Source of the DNA: Amphimedon queenslandica
Lineage: Eukaryota; Porifera; Demospongiae; Haplosclerida; Niphatidae
NCBI RefSeq assembly: GCF_000090795.2
Contig: NW_003546242.1
Coordinates: 71,134 to 102,102, forward strand
Length of the DNA: 30,969 nt
Direction of reading: 5' to 3'
Below, piece after piece: positions 1 to 11,301 of the stretch; positions within the stretch are counted from its first letter, which is position 1; each line of letters starts with the position of its first letter. A program made the position numbers and the translations under genes. The notes under the pieces were generated by a model that saw nothing but the letters and a program-made list of their open reading frames with translations, searched no databases and was not told the DNA's origin.

Positions 1-3000
1 GTATGCTCATGCTCTTCTGGCTGGACAGGGTCATCCTGCTCAGACGGTATAACACTACATACAGTAGTACTATAATATCATACACTACCATAATTATAGT
101 ATAGTATCAATAGCTGTCAAGGTGATAGAGCTCGGCCAAAAATAAGCAATTCCCTACTATTATTATTTTTGCTAAATAAACTGTTGCTATCCCAAGAAAA
201 AGAAGAAAGCAAGCTTAATAATTGATTTTTTGCATCGTTGCTTAGACTACAGATTATTGTTGCTTACTCTACAGATTGCAGACATGCTAAATAAGCAAAT
301 TCTCTGACTAGATTTGATTATAACACTCCCAAACTATAGACCGATGTGAATTACTACATATTGTTTAGATATCGTTGAGTGCTCTAGTAACAATGGAGGC
401 TGTGCTCAGCACTGCTCCAACAGTGAAGGCTCTTATTCCTGCTATTGCTCCAGTGGATATAACTTAGCTACAGATGGACATTCATGTGTAGGTAAGGTCC
501 CTTTGTACTCATAATAGTGAACCAGCAATGTAAACACTAGTATTAAACACTATAATAAAGTACCAGTAATGTAAACACTAGTATTAAACATTATTTATAA
601 CAGTGTAGATGTAATATAAACAATAGTGATAAACATCACTCTTACTAGTGTTTATATTGACTTGTGTTCACAGACAGAGACTACACAAAAATATGCTGAG
701 CAAGTTAGTTGGCATAAACATACATTGTTTAGCTTAGTCATCAAATTCTCTCAATCTCAAAGGAGTTTGCACATGTTTAAATTTTAATTGGTATTGACCA
801 CCTTTTAGATATCAATGAGTGTAATACCAATAATGGTGGCTGTAGTTATTCGTGCGCCAACAATGATGGCTCTTACACATGTTCTTGCCGTAATGGGTAT
901 CATCTAGGCAATGATGATCATACTTGTGTTGGTAAGTACATGACGCAATTGGTTCATATGTGTATCTATTACACCTTATATAGTGTGTGTATGTATGTGT
1001 GAGAATACCTAATCTTAATTTATAGATACTAATGAGTGTTTGAATAATAATGGTGGCTGCAGTGACAACTGTAATAATAGTCCTGGTTCTTACTCTTGCT
1101 CCTGTAATAGCAACTATTATTTGACTACAGATAAGCACACTTGCTTAGGTTAGTTACATTAATCAACGTGTTAGGATTAGCCACATACACGTACCGTAAA
1201 TACATAAGTACTTTATTGTTATTACTCTTGTATTTATTTTTGATAGACATTAATGAGTGTACTAATGGAGCTGTTGGTATTGGTATCAACAATGGTACTA
1301 ATTGGTGTGAGCAATTATGTGTCAATACACCAGGAAGCTATAGATGTGACTGCCATCCTGGTTACATACTCAACAGTGACAATGAAACATGCTCAGGTAT
1401 CTGCCCCTCTATCCTTTTTTCCTTCTCCTCTCTCTCTCCTCTCCTAGTTAGGTGGGGCCTAACTACTCCTCTCCCTCCTTGCTTTCTCTGTCTCTCTGTG
1501 TCTCTCTCTTCCTTTCCCCTCCTCTCTCTCTCCCTCAACTACTTTCCCTTCTATATACCCACCTCTCATTATCTTACCATTGAATGACTATGTTTTTACT
1601 CCATACTAGATCTATTAGTTATCTCACTTACTATTGTTTGTGCTTTCATTGTTTAGATATAAACGAGTGTTTGGATAATAATGGGGACTGTAGTCAAATA
1701 TGTACAAACACGCCAGGATCACACATCTGTTCCTGCCAAAGTGGCTACACACTATTAGAGGACAAAACATCTTGTACAGGTTAATAATGAATATTAATAG
1801 TAATTACCTTTATAATAACGTAATGCTGTAGATCACTGTGAGTGTTGTACTGGTGCTGATGATTGTCAGCATGTGTGTCACAATACTGCTGGAAGCTACT
1901 ACTGTACATGCTGGTCTGGCTATCGTGTCTCAGCTACTAATTCAAGTGCTTGTGAAGGTAATATTGAGATTAATCTTTTATCCTGAAATGAAGCTGTACT
2001 TGAATGAAATAAAAATATAATAATCGTAAATTTAGTACACTTCAATTAATTCTATTTACATGTACACTAGATATCAATGAATGTAGTGATGGCAGTTCAG
2101 GCTGTGATCAAGTGTGTGTGAATGAGATTGGTGGATACAACTGTTCATGTCTTGATGGGTATAATCTATTGCCTAATGGACACTCATGTGAAGGTTTGTA
2201 TAGTGTAATAATAATTATTATGTATGTATTGTTACTATTATAATGAAAAATGATAATTGCCTATTCTAAGTTACAGGAAAGTCAAATGTGCGTCACATAA
2301 ATTCATTCATTGCTTTCTCTAGATATTAATGAGTGCAACAATTCTAATGGAGGTTGTGAGCACAGTTGTATTAACACCCCTGGTTCTCATTACTGTGAAT
2401 GCCAGTCTGGCTACTACATTAGTACTAATAACAGATCCTGCTTAGGTAAGCTGACACTAGCTACTATAATCAGATAACATAATTACATTATAGATATTGA
2501 TGAGTGTACTACTAATGCGTCTAATTGCTCTCAAATTTGCGTAAACAATGTTGGTAGCTATACTTGTTCATGCCATCAAGGCTATATCATTAATAGTGAC
2601 GGAGTATCGTGTGACGGTTAGCAAATGATATATAGCTCTTTGGCCTGTTATGTTTTCTTTCAGATGTTAATGAATGTTCAAATAGTAATGGGGGATGTCA
2701 ACACAGCTGTGTCAACATTGTCGGTTCCTATATATGCCAATGTAATCCAGGATACAGGATACATAATAATGGTTATTCTTGTGTGGGTAAGTGTTTAGCT
2801 AATAGCCTGATACAGAATGAAGCTTCATAAGTTCTTGTCATGAAGAGCATTATAATAATAAACACTGCCTTCATGGACTGTACCTATAGCTGGAAACTTT
2901 GGAGAAAATTTTGGCAAATTGCTAAATTTTGAAAACTGACAAGTTTGTGGCCATGTGCCATTGAGCATGCGCATCATGCTTTGAAATGTGGCTATCAAAA

Positions 3001-3341
3001 TGATTTATTATCTATTGAGAGTATTTGTAGATAATAGTTATTTTTACAGATATTGATGAATGTACAAGCAATACATCAAATTGTTCTCAAGTCTGCATTA
3101 ACAGTATTGGTGGGTTCTCTTGCGATTGCTTTGTGGGATATACTTTAAATACAAATAAAGCATCATGTGACGGTAAGTAATTATTAGTCAATGCTAATAA
3201 TGTTATATATGGAATTATTGATAGATATTAATGAGTGCTTGAGTGATAATGGAGGATGCCAACAGATATGTATCAATACAGTAGGATCATACGACTGTCA
3301 GTGTCGTCAGGGATACAGTAAAAATATCTCCTCATGCATAG
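1..3341 (+). repeat. EGF-domain exon array (one domain per exon, all phase 1-1)
   Basis: One partial and twelve complete EGF modules lie in tandem, each on its own exon of about 117-150 nt. Each exon begins in phase 1 so that the split codon makes the first Asp, and ends with a split Gly codon after the sixth Cys. Most carry the calcium-binding EGF signature D-[IVT]-[ND]-E-C near the start and a C-x-C..GY core near the end. The copy at 1832-1957 starts D-H-C-E-C and lacks the usual calcium ligands. The copy at 1247-1396 has a longer first loop. The copy at 1-46 ends in the non-calcium style. Symmetric phases allow exon gain, loss or skipping without frameshift. Introns are short apart from 492-808. 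Confidence 0.92.
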
Positions 3342-6300
3342 GTAATGATATTGAGCATATGGGCATAGTAATTAACACACTAATACAACATGAGCAGTCT
3401 ACGATGATACATTACACAAGATATATTGAGGCCACAATATTAAAATGTTTTTATATTTGTAGCTCTTGATTGTCCAGTGATAGCAGCACCAATGAATGGG
3501 CACATGAGCTGTAGTGGAGAGCAAGTGACCGATCAAAACTGCACGTTTTGGTGTGACCCTGGTTACAATATATCCGGATCATCATTCAGAACATGTCTGG
3601 GGTCGAATCAATCCTGGTCGGGGAAAGATACAAGTTGCTCTAAATCACAATGTCCTCCTTTAGCTAGTAATGAGAATACATATGTTGCGTATCCCTGCAG
3701 TAATGAGTACTTGGACAACTGTGAGTTGTACTGTGAGACAGGGTACATCAATGATAATGTTGAAATTATCTGGAGTCAAACATGCAATGTCACTGGAGCC
3801 CAATCAGAAGCAGTAGACTGGTACCCGAATCAAGCATGCAAAGGTAAACAGATAGCAGTTAAGTGCTTCTTTACATAAATTTTACTCAAAATAATAATGA
3901 TATTAAAACAAAAGTTTCCGCTGATTACCATAAAAAGGCCCAAAGCCTAAAGTTACATTAAATTAGTTGAACATTGCTTAATTTGATCTGCCATTTTTAT
4001 AAAACAGTCGGACAGGGTTTCCCACAGGATTTTGGCATTGTGCTTATGCAGCTTCTTGTCAGTGGATTGTCAAGTTGCTCAAAAATAAATTGGGCCTAAA
4101 ACCCTTATACTAGCTGTGTACAGGGTATTTTGACAAAATCAAACAGAAAGAATTCTTCATTTTTATAATTTTTTCTGATACACATACATGTTCTTATGTT
4201 GTGTATAAAGTTTGAGTTGACTCCGATCAAAATTTGATTTTTTATGACTTTTAAATTTGCTCAAAAATTGGGCCATAAACCAAAGGCTAAAGGCTATAGC
4301 CTTTGGTCTTTGGCCAAATTTTGTCAAAAATGGCTAGGCGAGAAATCTCTATTTTTATAATTTTTTTCTAATACGCATACATCTTCTTATGTTGTGTATT
4401 AACTTTGAGCTGATTCTGATTAAATCTGGATTTTTAAATTAATTTTTAAAGTTTCTCAAAATTGGGCCAAATAATTTCTCACAGGAGCCCACGGGCTCCT
4501 GATACAACATGGGCCAAATTATTGCTTGCTATAAATTAAATTTGTATAATTTAACTAGTCAAATTTAAAGTTAGTATAGTGCAAGATTGCCAAAAGGTGG
4601 AAAGTGAAATTGCCAAATATTTATAATGTGTGAAAGAATGCATCATATGACACTTTTACATGTACACAAGTCTATTTTTTCAAAAACTGCTTGACGTTTG
4701 GTAATAGCTAATCTCTCTTATTATGTTGCATATAGGACGAAATGTTTGTGAGCCTAATCCTTGCATGCCAGGAACGTGCTCAGTAGAAGAGGATGCTATT
4801 AATTGTGATTGCTCTGATACATACTACACTGGAGAGAGATGTCAGTTAGGCTATGCTGTGGCCCAGCCTGTACCTCCACTAGTAAAGGGCAGTAGTGAAG
4901 AAGTTACTTTAACTTCCAAACCATTGATTCAAACAATAGTATCAATCACTGCTAATGATAACAGCTCGCTTGGTATTAATAAACAAATGATAAGTCTAAG
5001 TCCTCAATCAAGCAGTGGGTCTTATACTGTACAAGCTAATAAATCTGGTCTCTATAGAGTTAGCTATGATGCTATTCCTGGTTCATTATACATCAAACCT
5101 GATGATACCATAATTCTGGTTACTGAACGCTCTCGTGGAGAAGAGCCTGATTATTTCACATCTCAAGGACTACAAAGTGGTCATCTTGGAGTAGGTTGCT
5201 GTAGCAAACAACTCACTTTATCATTAGAGCAGTGTTTTTCTAACCTCACGTTACATTCTTATTGTCAATGGAACCAAACGGAAAGTAGTACTGATGGCGT
5301 AGTTCATCTCAGTATTGCTTCATTGTATCTACCAGTCTCCATTGCAGGAGTAAAGGTGCTCAATTCTCTTCCTTTATTTCTTGATACTCACTATTCTACT
5401 CATCAGTGTCTGACTTGTGATAAAGCACCAAATCAACACTGTCATACACCTTCATTGATAATGGATTATAACAGTAACATTATTCAAACCATGCTTCAGT
5501 ATAAGAGCCTATCCGTTTCATTATTTTCTTCTATCAAAAATTTCCTCCCATCATGGTTAAAGATTGAAGTACACTCATTGGCTTCTTCATCATATTCAGT
5601 TTACGATTTTATGACGTTTATAGGAACAGCTGAGGAGGTGAAGAGACTTCCTGGTTGTGATAAAATTGAGCTAGCAGACACAAGTGCATTAATATACACA
5701 CACAGAACAACTTCACTTCTACAAGTTACTATCAATTCTCACCCAGCTTTTTATCATGCACAGCCAGTCAGTCCACTTTGTACTATTATTGATGTGTGTA
5801 GTGGACTAGCTCCAACTCTAAAATTGGCAATACCTCCATCGCTAGTTTCAAAGAATAACGCTGCATCAATACGTCCTTTAAATATATTTATAGCTGGTAA
5901 TGCTCAAGTCAATTTCCAAAGCATTTCCCTACAAGAGGATGGTATTATTGCACCAGAGCTACAAGAACAATTAGTGTACTGGAATGGTAAACATCGCTTT
6001 AGGCCCACACTCCCAACACACTATCAATATAAACTTAATATTAACTTTCAAAAAACATTTACTGGGCAAAATCTTGAAGCAGATGTCAAATTTAAAGGAT
6101 CAGTTTATTATCAGCCTAATGCTACAATAAAAGAGGTACTACATGCATATCAATCAGCTCTCATTATTATTTATAATTTTTATAAATAGGTTCCTGGGTT
6201 ATTAGTAGGAAAGATTTCTCTTAATGTAACTACAATTACTAATCAAAAATCTGTTAATCTAATGTTAACTTCTGATGAATATCCAGCCATCTTTACCTAT

Positions 6301-9300
6301 CCAATTGAAGGTTAGTCAGTGCACAGTAATGTTTATATTTTAAAATATTCATATAGGGGCTTCATATGAAAATTTGCCAGTTGGTTTATCAGCAATACTG
6401 AAATACAATGAACAGTTAACTGATTCATTCTATCGTGATCACTTTTCTATTCCTCAATCAGTGGTTGATTGTCAAATCCTTGCTTTCCTTAGCTTTGATG
6501 AATCTTTGAATATCAACAATGTTAGTTTCACCACTGACTGCTTCACTCTCAGCATTGGTAGTCTTCACTTTCAGGAAGGGCTAAGACACAATATTCTCCT
6601 GCCTGGTAGTACCACTCAAGACCCATCCGTGTCGTTAATAGTAACATCCTATCGATTATCAGACAGTCCTTACAAATTTGGAAGATTCTCATTTTTAAAT
6701 ACAAATAATGGTCCAGTTCTTAAGGTAATGTATAGCTCCAGTACCAATAAATTGAGAGGTACACTGTATTCTGTCAATATCTCACTCCTCAACTCTCATT
6801 CAATAAGCAACATTAGCATAGCAAACAATCAAATGACTTTTCAAGCGCAAGCAAAAGTTTTTATGAATTATGATACACGCATTATTGGAAGTCTTGCAAC
6901 AAATAACAGTGTTAACATTGAGCTTAATGGGGAATTCGTTGGAACTTTCCGTTCTGACGTTTCATCCTATATTTCACAACACTTGCAAAATGAGTTAAAT
7001 GATGTCATTAAAAGGAGTAACAGTGCAATAGACAGTGTTGAGATTTCTGAAGAATGGCGTGATGAACTGTATCTTCAACTAACTGACAATAATGACAAAT
7101 TATTGCAAGAAGAGAAACAGCTCAAAGAAGACAACAAATCGTTAATCGAACTAAAAGCAAACACAAATGATGCACTTAACAACTTGACGATAGCACTAGA
7201 ATCTTATAGAGTCAATAACGATACATTATCAGTCAACGAATTGCTCTGCAATAATAATGATGCTTGTAATAATGAATGTAACTCTAGACTGAGCTGTCAA
7301 ACACACAATAATAGCATCACTTTCTCAGTCCCTGGTAGCTGTAGTGAGTATGAACCGGCCAGTCATATTATAAGGCAAGTTAAGGTAGTCCTGGTAGAGG
7401 ATTGGCAGGAGCAAATTCAGTGTCAATCTTGTTGGGAGACACAATGGCACAAATTCCTCTACATCTCTCAAACTCAATGCTGCAACAAAATCAAAGTCCG
7501 AGTACTAGACATGAGCCGATACAAGATACAATACATTAACAGTACAGCTAATGAATCAAAATTACGACCATGCATTGTCAATAATAATACTCAATTATAT
7601 GATGCTTTGAACTGCAGAGAAGAGATTTCTTGCTACCATGAAATTACAAACGCTTCTTGTTTTACTGATTTAGCTGGCTGTTTACAAGAGCTGGGTGAGT
7701 CTTTCGCTACTATTAATTCTACTATCAGCCAGCTGTACTCTACATACCTGAATGCCTTACTCAAGGAAGAAGAAATGAAACTGATCATTGCCAGAAAATA
7801 TGCCAAGGTTTATAGACTGAGAGAGAACACAGAGTTTCTGGAGAGTTTGTTTCATACAGCTAATCAAAGTTACCACACTAATGTTAAAGCAAACGAAACT
7901 CTATTTGAAGAGACTGATGCACTAATTCCTTTTGTGAGCTCCTTTGACAGTCAACCAGTTACAGAAATTGACATCCTAGAAGTAACAAACATCTCATTTC
8001 AATTCATGCTCACAAACTACACTCCAGCTATTCTACCAATAGAAATCAGCTATTCAATACTGGATACTGGTGAGGAGCATTCCTTTATTGAGATGGTTAA
8101 CTTTTTGCAGCCACGAGAGCTCATTCTCCGACAACTGTCAGGCAGTGTATTAGAATCTTATGTATTACTGGTAAGGGGGACAAGAAGGCAAAAACGGGAC
8201 AATCACGAAGCAATGGCATCCACTTTTTCCAGTTCCATCAAGTTTCATGACACTTGTCTTCAAATTAAAGGCTCTAATCTGTATATTAAACAAATATTGG
8301 AATTATTGGGTCAATCCTTTGCTAAGTTAAATAGCACATTGAGTCTCATTAATGCTACTACAATGAAACCCTATACTAACGAGTCTCATAATGGTATCTC
8401 TCCAATTATAGCTACTCAGTATAACCTTATCAAAGCAGACGTCTCCAAGCAAAGCCATTCCATGATTGAACTATTAAAAAACAACTCGTTTGCTTCATGG
8501 CAGGCTCAGATAGAAGCCATCCACTCAAGCATTGGTCCATTAGAGCTCTTTGGCTGCTCAAGCTATCTTGACTGCATTGGTAGCATTACTAATCAACTAG
8601 AAGATATCTTAGAAGACACTGCTGATGCTGTACAGGAGCTTAGTCAGTTGAGACAAATAAAAGATATCATACTACAAGTTGCCTATAATAAAAGTCTGTC
8701 ATACAATGAAGCATATGATGCTTTAAAGAAACTTTTAACAGTTACAGAGTCAAATATAGTAATTGATCAATGGTGCACTGAGCCACCAATTATTACCACT
8801 CATCCACCTTCATCAGTCTCAATTGAGATTAATTCAACCACTGAATTATCTTGCACAGCTAGCTCAAGTCTACTGTATTACTGGGTCAAGGATAACATTA
8901 CTATACCAGGCTCCAACTCTAATAGACTCATGCTCACTAATGTTGGGTTAGGGGATGAAGGAGAGTATTGGTGTGTTGCTGTCAATGGTGCTGGCTCATC
9001 AGCTTCAATACCTTCACTAGTAAATGTTATTATGAAGCCAATATTCAATCTCACTCTACCAAGTCATGCATATGTATACGAGGAAGATACAAGAGGGTTT
9101 CAGCTGACGTGTGATGCGTACGGTATTCCTGCTCCAGGCTGGATGTGGTTTTATAAAGAGAATGAAGCTCATAACTGGACTCTTATAAGTAACAGCAACT
9201 CTAATGTGCTAACTTTTAATAATATAAGCTTTGATGATGAAGGATGGTATCATTGCTTGGCTCTTAACCCTGCTGGTAATGTCACTAGCACTCCAGTCTT

Positions 9301-11017
9301 TCTGAATGTATTGTCAGCTGTTACACCAACTATACAATATGAATTTGTTTTAATGTTAAGTGGAGCAAGTGAAGAATGGGTCCAGCCAATTGTTGATTTA
9401 TTGGTATCGGAAACAAATATATCAGGACTTGTTACTGCTGGTTCTCCTATTGTATTTAGTGGCAATATTACATCCATTTCATTCATCTTACAGAGTGACA
9501 ATACTATATTACTTGAAGGAATGGAAAGTACCAATAATGAACTAGATGAGCTTGCTATACAAATGATGTCTAGTGCATCACAGCTAGAGCAAGATAAAGA
9601 GGCATTGTTATTATTATTGCAAAGAACCAATCAATTGACATTTACTCTTGAAGACAGCACACAAAGTGTATCTCTTATCGATTACACAGTTGGTCCAAGA
9701 ACTTTTACCTGCTATAAAGAATATCAATTGGATTCGGACCATCTTACATGTGGTATGTCAATAATTTTAAAATTACTGCCACATTGAAATTTCCAATTTT
9801 TATAGTTGCTTGTAGGCCTGGGTCCTATGGTCAGGTGTATATGAGGTCATTTGTTGAGAGTGAGACAGTTGGAGAATACATAGAAGAGCTAGTACCACAG
9901 TGTTTAGAGTGTCCAGTAGGTACGTATCAGGAAAACGAAGGGCAGAGTGACTGTGTGTCTTGTCCTGCTAATTACAGCACGAGTAGAACTGGCTCTGTAT
10001 CAGTATCAGATTGTAAAGGTAAAGATTTGTATGTCATGTATCAATATTCATTTCTGTTCATTCTCAGAGTTGTGCAGTCCACATCATTTCTCTCCCACTG
10101 GATTGGGCCCTTGCTCTCCATGCCCTCCGCTTACTTATCAACAATATATTGGACAAAGAAAATGCTTTCCTTGTGGTAATGATACCATGTTTGATGCATG
10201 TGTAATACCAGTCAGCACGACTTCAATAATTAAAGCTAGCAATACCGTCCCTACTAGTAATACTAATATTGGGCCTAGTGAATCTTCCAGTCGCTATTAT
10301 ACAACAGGTATATAAGTGAAAGCACTATTATTATTAATAATTTTTGAATTATTTTAGAGCATCCCCCACGCTCTACTGTCATTAAAAACTCAACAACAAC
10401 AATTTCTTCTAAATCTCCAGTTCCCAGTGCAGTAGGGGTAGAGGTTAGAACATAATAGTATAATAATGTTGTCAATATTTATATTATTTTTAGGGAAAGA
10501 GCAATCAATTTAGTACTGGAGCAATCATTGGAATAATAGTGGCATTAGTAACTGTTGCCATACTAATAATAAGTAAGATATGAGCTTAGTATGAATTGCA
10601 TATCAAGTTTCTCTCTATATAGTTCTTATTGTAGCTATTGTCATTACAAGGAGGAAGAAAGCGACACTGCGGCAGCAGGAAACGAGCATTAATCAACCAA
10701 GTTATGAAGTCGAGCTAAAATTTAATGATTATGGGAGTCACAATCCTAAGAATTTAGAGGCTGAAAGTGATGACCTTAAATTAAAACAAGATGAAGGAGC
10801 TGCTTCTCTCCACATTGATGAATCACACATATATGAAGAGCTACCACCGCCCATAGAGGAAGAAATAACTGAAGAAACAATCAAAGAATTATTACGTCCA
10901 CCTCTTCCTCCTCCTAATAATCCTTACAGCAGTATTTATGATAATGATGATGATATTATGGAGAAAAAATCACTAAAAGTGGCAGATTTTTATTCATCAA
11001 GTGACAAGGAATATTAA
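1..11017 (+). CDS. Giant EGF/sushi/Ig single-pass receptor, 5' end outside window
   Basis: I assembled 22 exons by GT-AG sites and reading phase: 1-46 (partial), 369-491, 809-931, 1026-1148, 1247-1396, 1657-1779, 1832-1957, 2071-2193, 2323-2445, 2494-2616, 2664-2786, 3050-3172, 3225-3341, 3463-3843, 4736-6135, 6190-6310, 6357-9752, 9806-10018, 10068-10307, 10358-10443, 10494-10572, 10623-11017. Together they give about 2618 codons in one open frame ending in TAA. Domain order: one partial and 12 complete EGF domains, two sushi/CCP domains, another EGF, a long unassigned ectodomain rich in N-glycosylation sites, two Ig domains, two Cys-rich GCC2/GCC3-like modules, a transmembrane helix and a roughly 125-residue tail. 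It is therefore a type I cell-surface protein, probably adhesive or ligand-binding. The signal peptide and start lie upstream. The domain order matches no named vertebrate receptor that I know. Exon boundaries are manual predictions; 10443 could instead be 10437. Confidence 0.88.
492..808 (+). other. Intron with a 41-bp direct repeat and inverted copy
   Basis: This intron between two EGF exons holds two near-identical copies of a sequence containing GTAAACACTAGTATTAAACA. They begin near 521 and 562, 41 bp apart, and differ at one base in the shared core. Part of the motif recurs inverted near 644-659. No coding potential was seen. Confidence 0.6.
3463..3843 (+). other. Two sushi (CCP) domains encoded in one exon of the receptor gene
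   Basis: The exon encodes two successive four-cysteine modules. The first runs from the Cys of L-D-C-P through [13 protein letters not shown] and a Trp before the last Cys, which is the standard sushi/CCP layout seen in complement and selectin proteins. The second begins C-P-P-L and is more divergent but keeps C-E-T-G-Y and a Trp near its final Cys. Sushi domains usually mediate protein-protein binding. Their position immediately after an EGF chain resembles adhesion and complement-like receptors. Confidence 0.8.
3844..4735 (+). repeat. Long intron filled by two copies of a dispersed AT-rich repeat
   Basis: This 892-bp intron separates the sushi exon from the next EGF exon. It contains two recognisable copies (about 4120-4270 and 4310-4470) of a unit of about 160-190 bp. 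Each has a TTTTGTCAAAA or TTTTGACAAAA core, then TTTTTATAATTTTTT, then a stretch like CATCTTCTTATGTTGTGTAT, a TTTGAG(C/T)TGA segment, and finally CTCAAAAATTGGGCC. Related units occur at 25000-25310 and 29290-30250. No open frame was seen, so this is probably a non-autonomous element. Confidence 0.6.
8183..8197 (+). other. Furin-type cleavage site in the receptor ectodomain
   Basis: The codons give R-R-Q-K-R followed by Asp, within R-G-T-R-R-Q-K-R-D. This fits the proprotein-convertase consensus R-x-K/R-R. It lies in the ectodomain between two Cys-poor segments and about 200 residues before the first Ig domain. Cleavage would split the receptor into an N-terminal EGF/sushi subunit and a membrane-bound Ig subunit. 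Use of the site is inferred. Confidence 0.5.
8779..9315 (+). other. Two Ig domains of the receptor
   Basis: The first Ig domain begins around P-P-I-I-T-T-H-P-P, with its first Cys in E-L-S-C, the core Trp in Y-Y-W-V-K-D, and the second Cys in the classical D-E-G-E-Y-W-C motif. The second has its first Cys in Q-L-T-C, a W-M-W-F-Y strand C, and D-E-G-W-Y-H-C. Both are I-set-like, with the D-x-G-x-Y-x-C signature near the C-terminal end. They sit membrane-proximal, before the two Cys-rich modules. Confidence 0.88.
9806..10307 (+). other. Two GCC2/GCC3 (ephrin-receptor-like) Cys-rich modules
   Basis: Two exons encode the short Cys-rich type C-R-P-G-S-Y-G ... [10 protein letters not shown] ... 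C-V-S-C-P-A, then [10 protein letters not shown] ... C-S-P-C-P-P ... C-F-P-C. The C-x-x-C-P-x-G-[TS]-Y pattern is that of GCC2/GCC3 or ephrin-receptor-like repeats found in Eph receptors and polydom/SVEP1. They are followed by a Ser/Thr-rich stalk and the transmembrane helix. Confidence 0.75.
10494..11017 (+). other. Transmembrane helix and signalling-like tail of the receptor
   Basis: A hydrophobic run of about 24 residues (from A-I-I-G-I-I-V through I-V-A-I-V-I) is followed by the stop-transfer cluster T-R-R-K-K. The tail is acidic and contains Y-E-E-L, a Pro-rich P-P-L-P-P-P stretch and Y-S-S-I. These are candidate SH2 and SH3 docking motifs. The two Y-x-x-[LI] motifs are separated by 27 residues, longer than a canonical ITAM. 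There is no kinase or phosphatase domain. Confidence 0.75.
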
Positions 11018-11051
11018 TTGCATCCGCTAATTTAAGTACCCAAATTTTTTA

Positions 11052-11057
11052 AATAAA
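11052..11057 (+). terminator. Polyadenylation signal of the receptor gene
   Basis: AATAAA occurs 35 bp after the TAA at 11015-11017, in an AT-rich 3' region. It is well placed for cleavage before the next gene at 11302. Confidence 0.5.
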
Positions 11058-11250
11058 AACACTTAAATTGTTTTATGATGTCCTTTGCTTTAAAATTTTA
11101 TTGTGAGTCTTTTAAAAATATTTTTAATAATAACTCATTTGTGATTAATTTTTGCATTTAAATTGATGCTAACATACAATGACGTAAAATACTAAAAACA
11201 ACCATTACTGAAAATAAGCATTCATCTTGAAAGGAAATCAAATATCACTT

Positions 11251-11260
11251 TATATATAAA
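11251..11260 (+). promoter_or_regulatory. TATA-like box of the first deaminase gene
   Basis: TATATATAAA stands about 42 bp upstream of the chosen ATG (11302). The spacing fits a core promoter with a very short 5' UTR. The 285-bp gap between the receptor stop and this gene holds no other feature that I recognise. Confidence 0.4.
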
Positions 11261-11301
11261 ACAAGATTCTTTGTAAACCTAAAAACAGACTTCAATATAC
11301 T

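Noticed and set aside
1403..1530. CT-rich tract as a promoter or coding extension of the EGF exon
   Set aside because: It follows a normal GT donor at 1397 and is simply a pyrimidine-rich intron segment; the predicted Ser/Leu-rich peptide is low complexity.
9250..9630. Minus-strand open frame of 126 residues
   Set aside because: Antisense shadow of the Ig-domain exon; no splice signals, no family match, Ser/Asn-rich as expected from the opposite strand.
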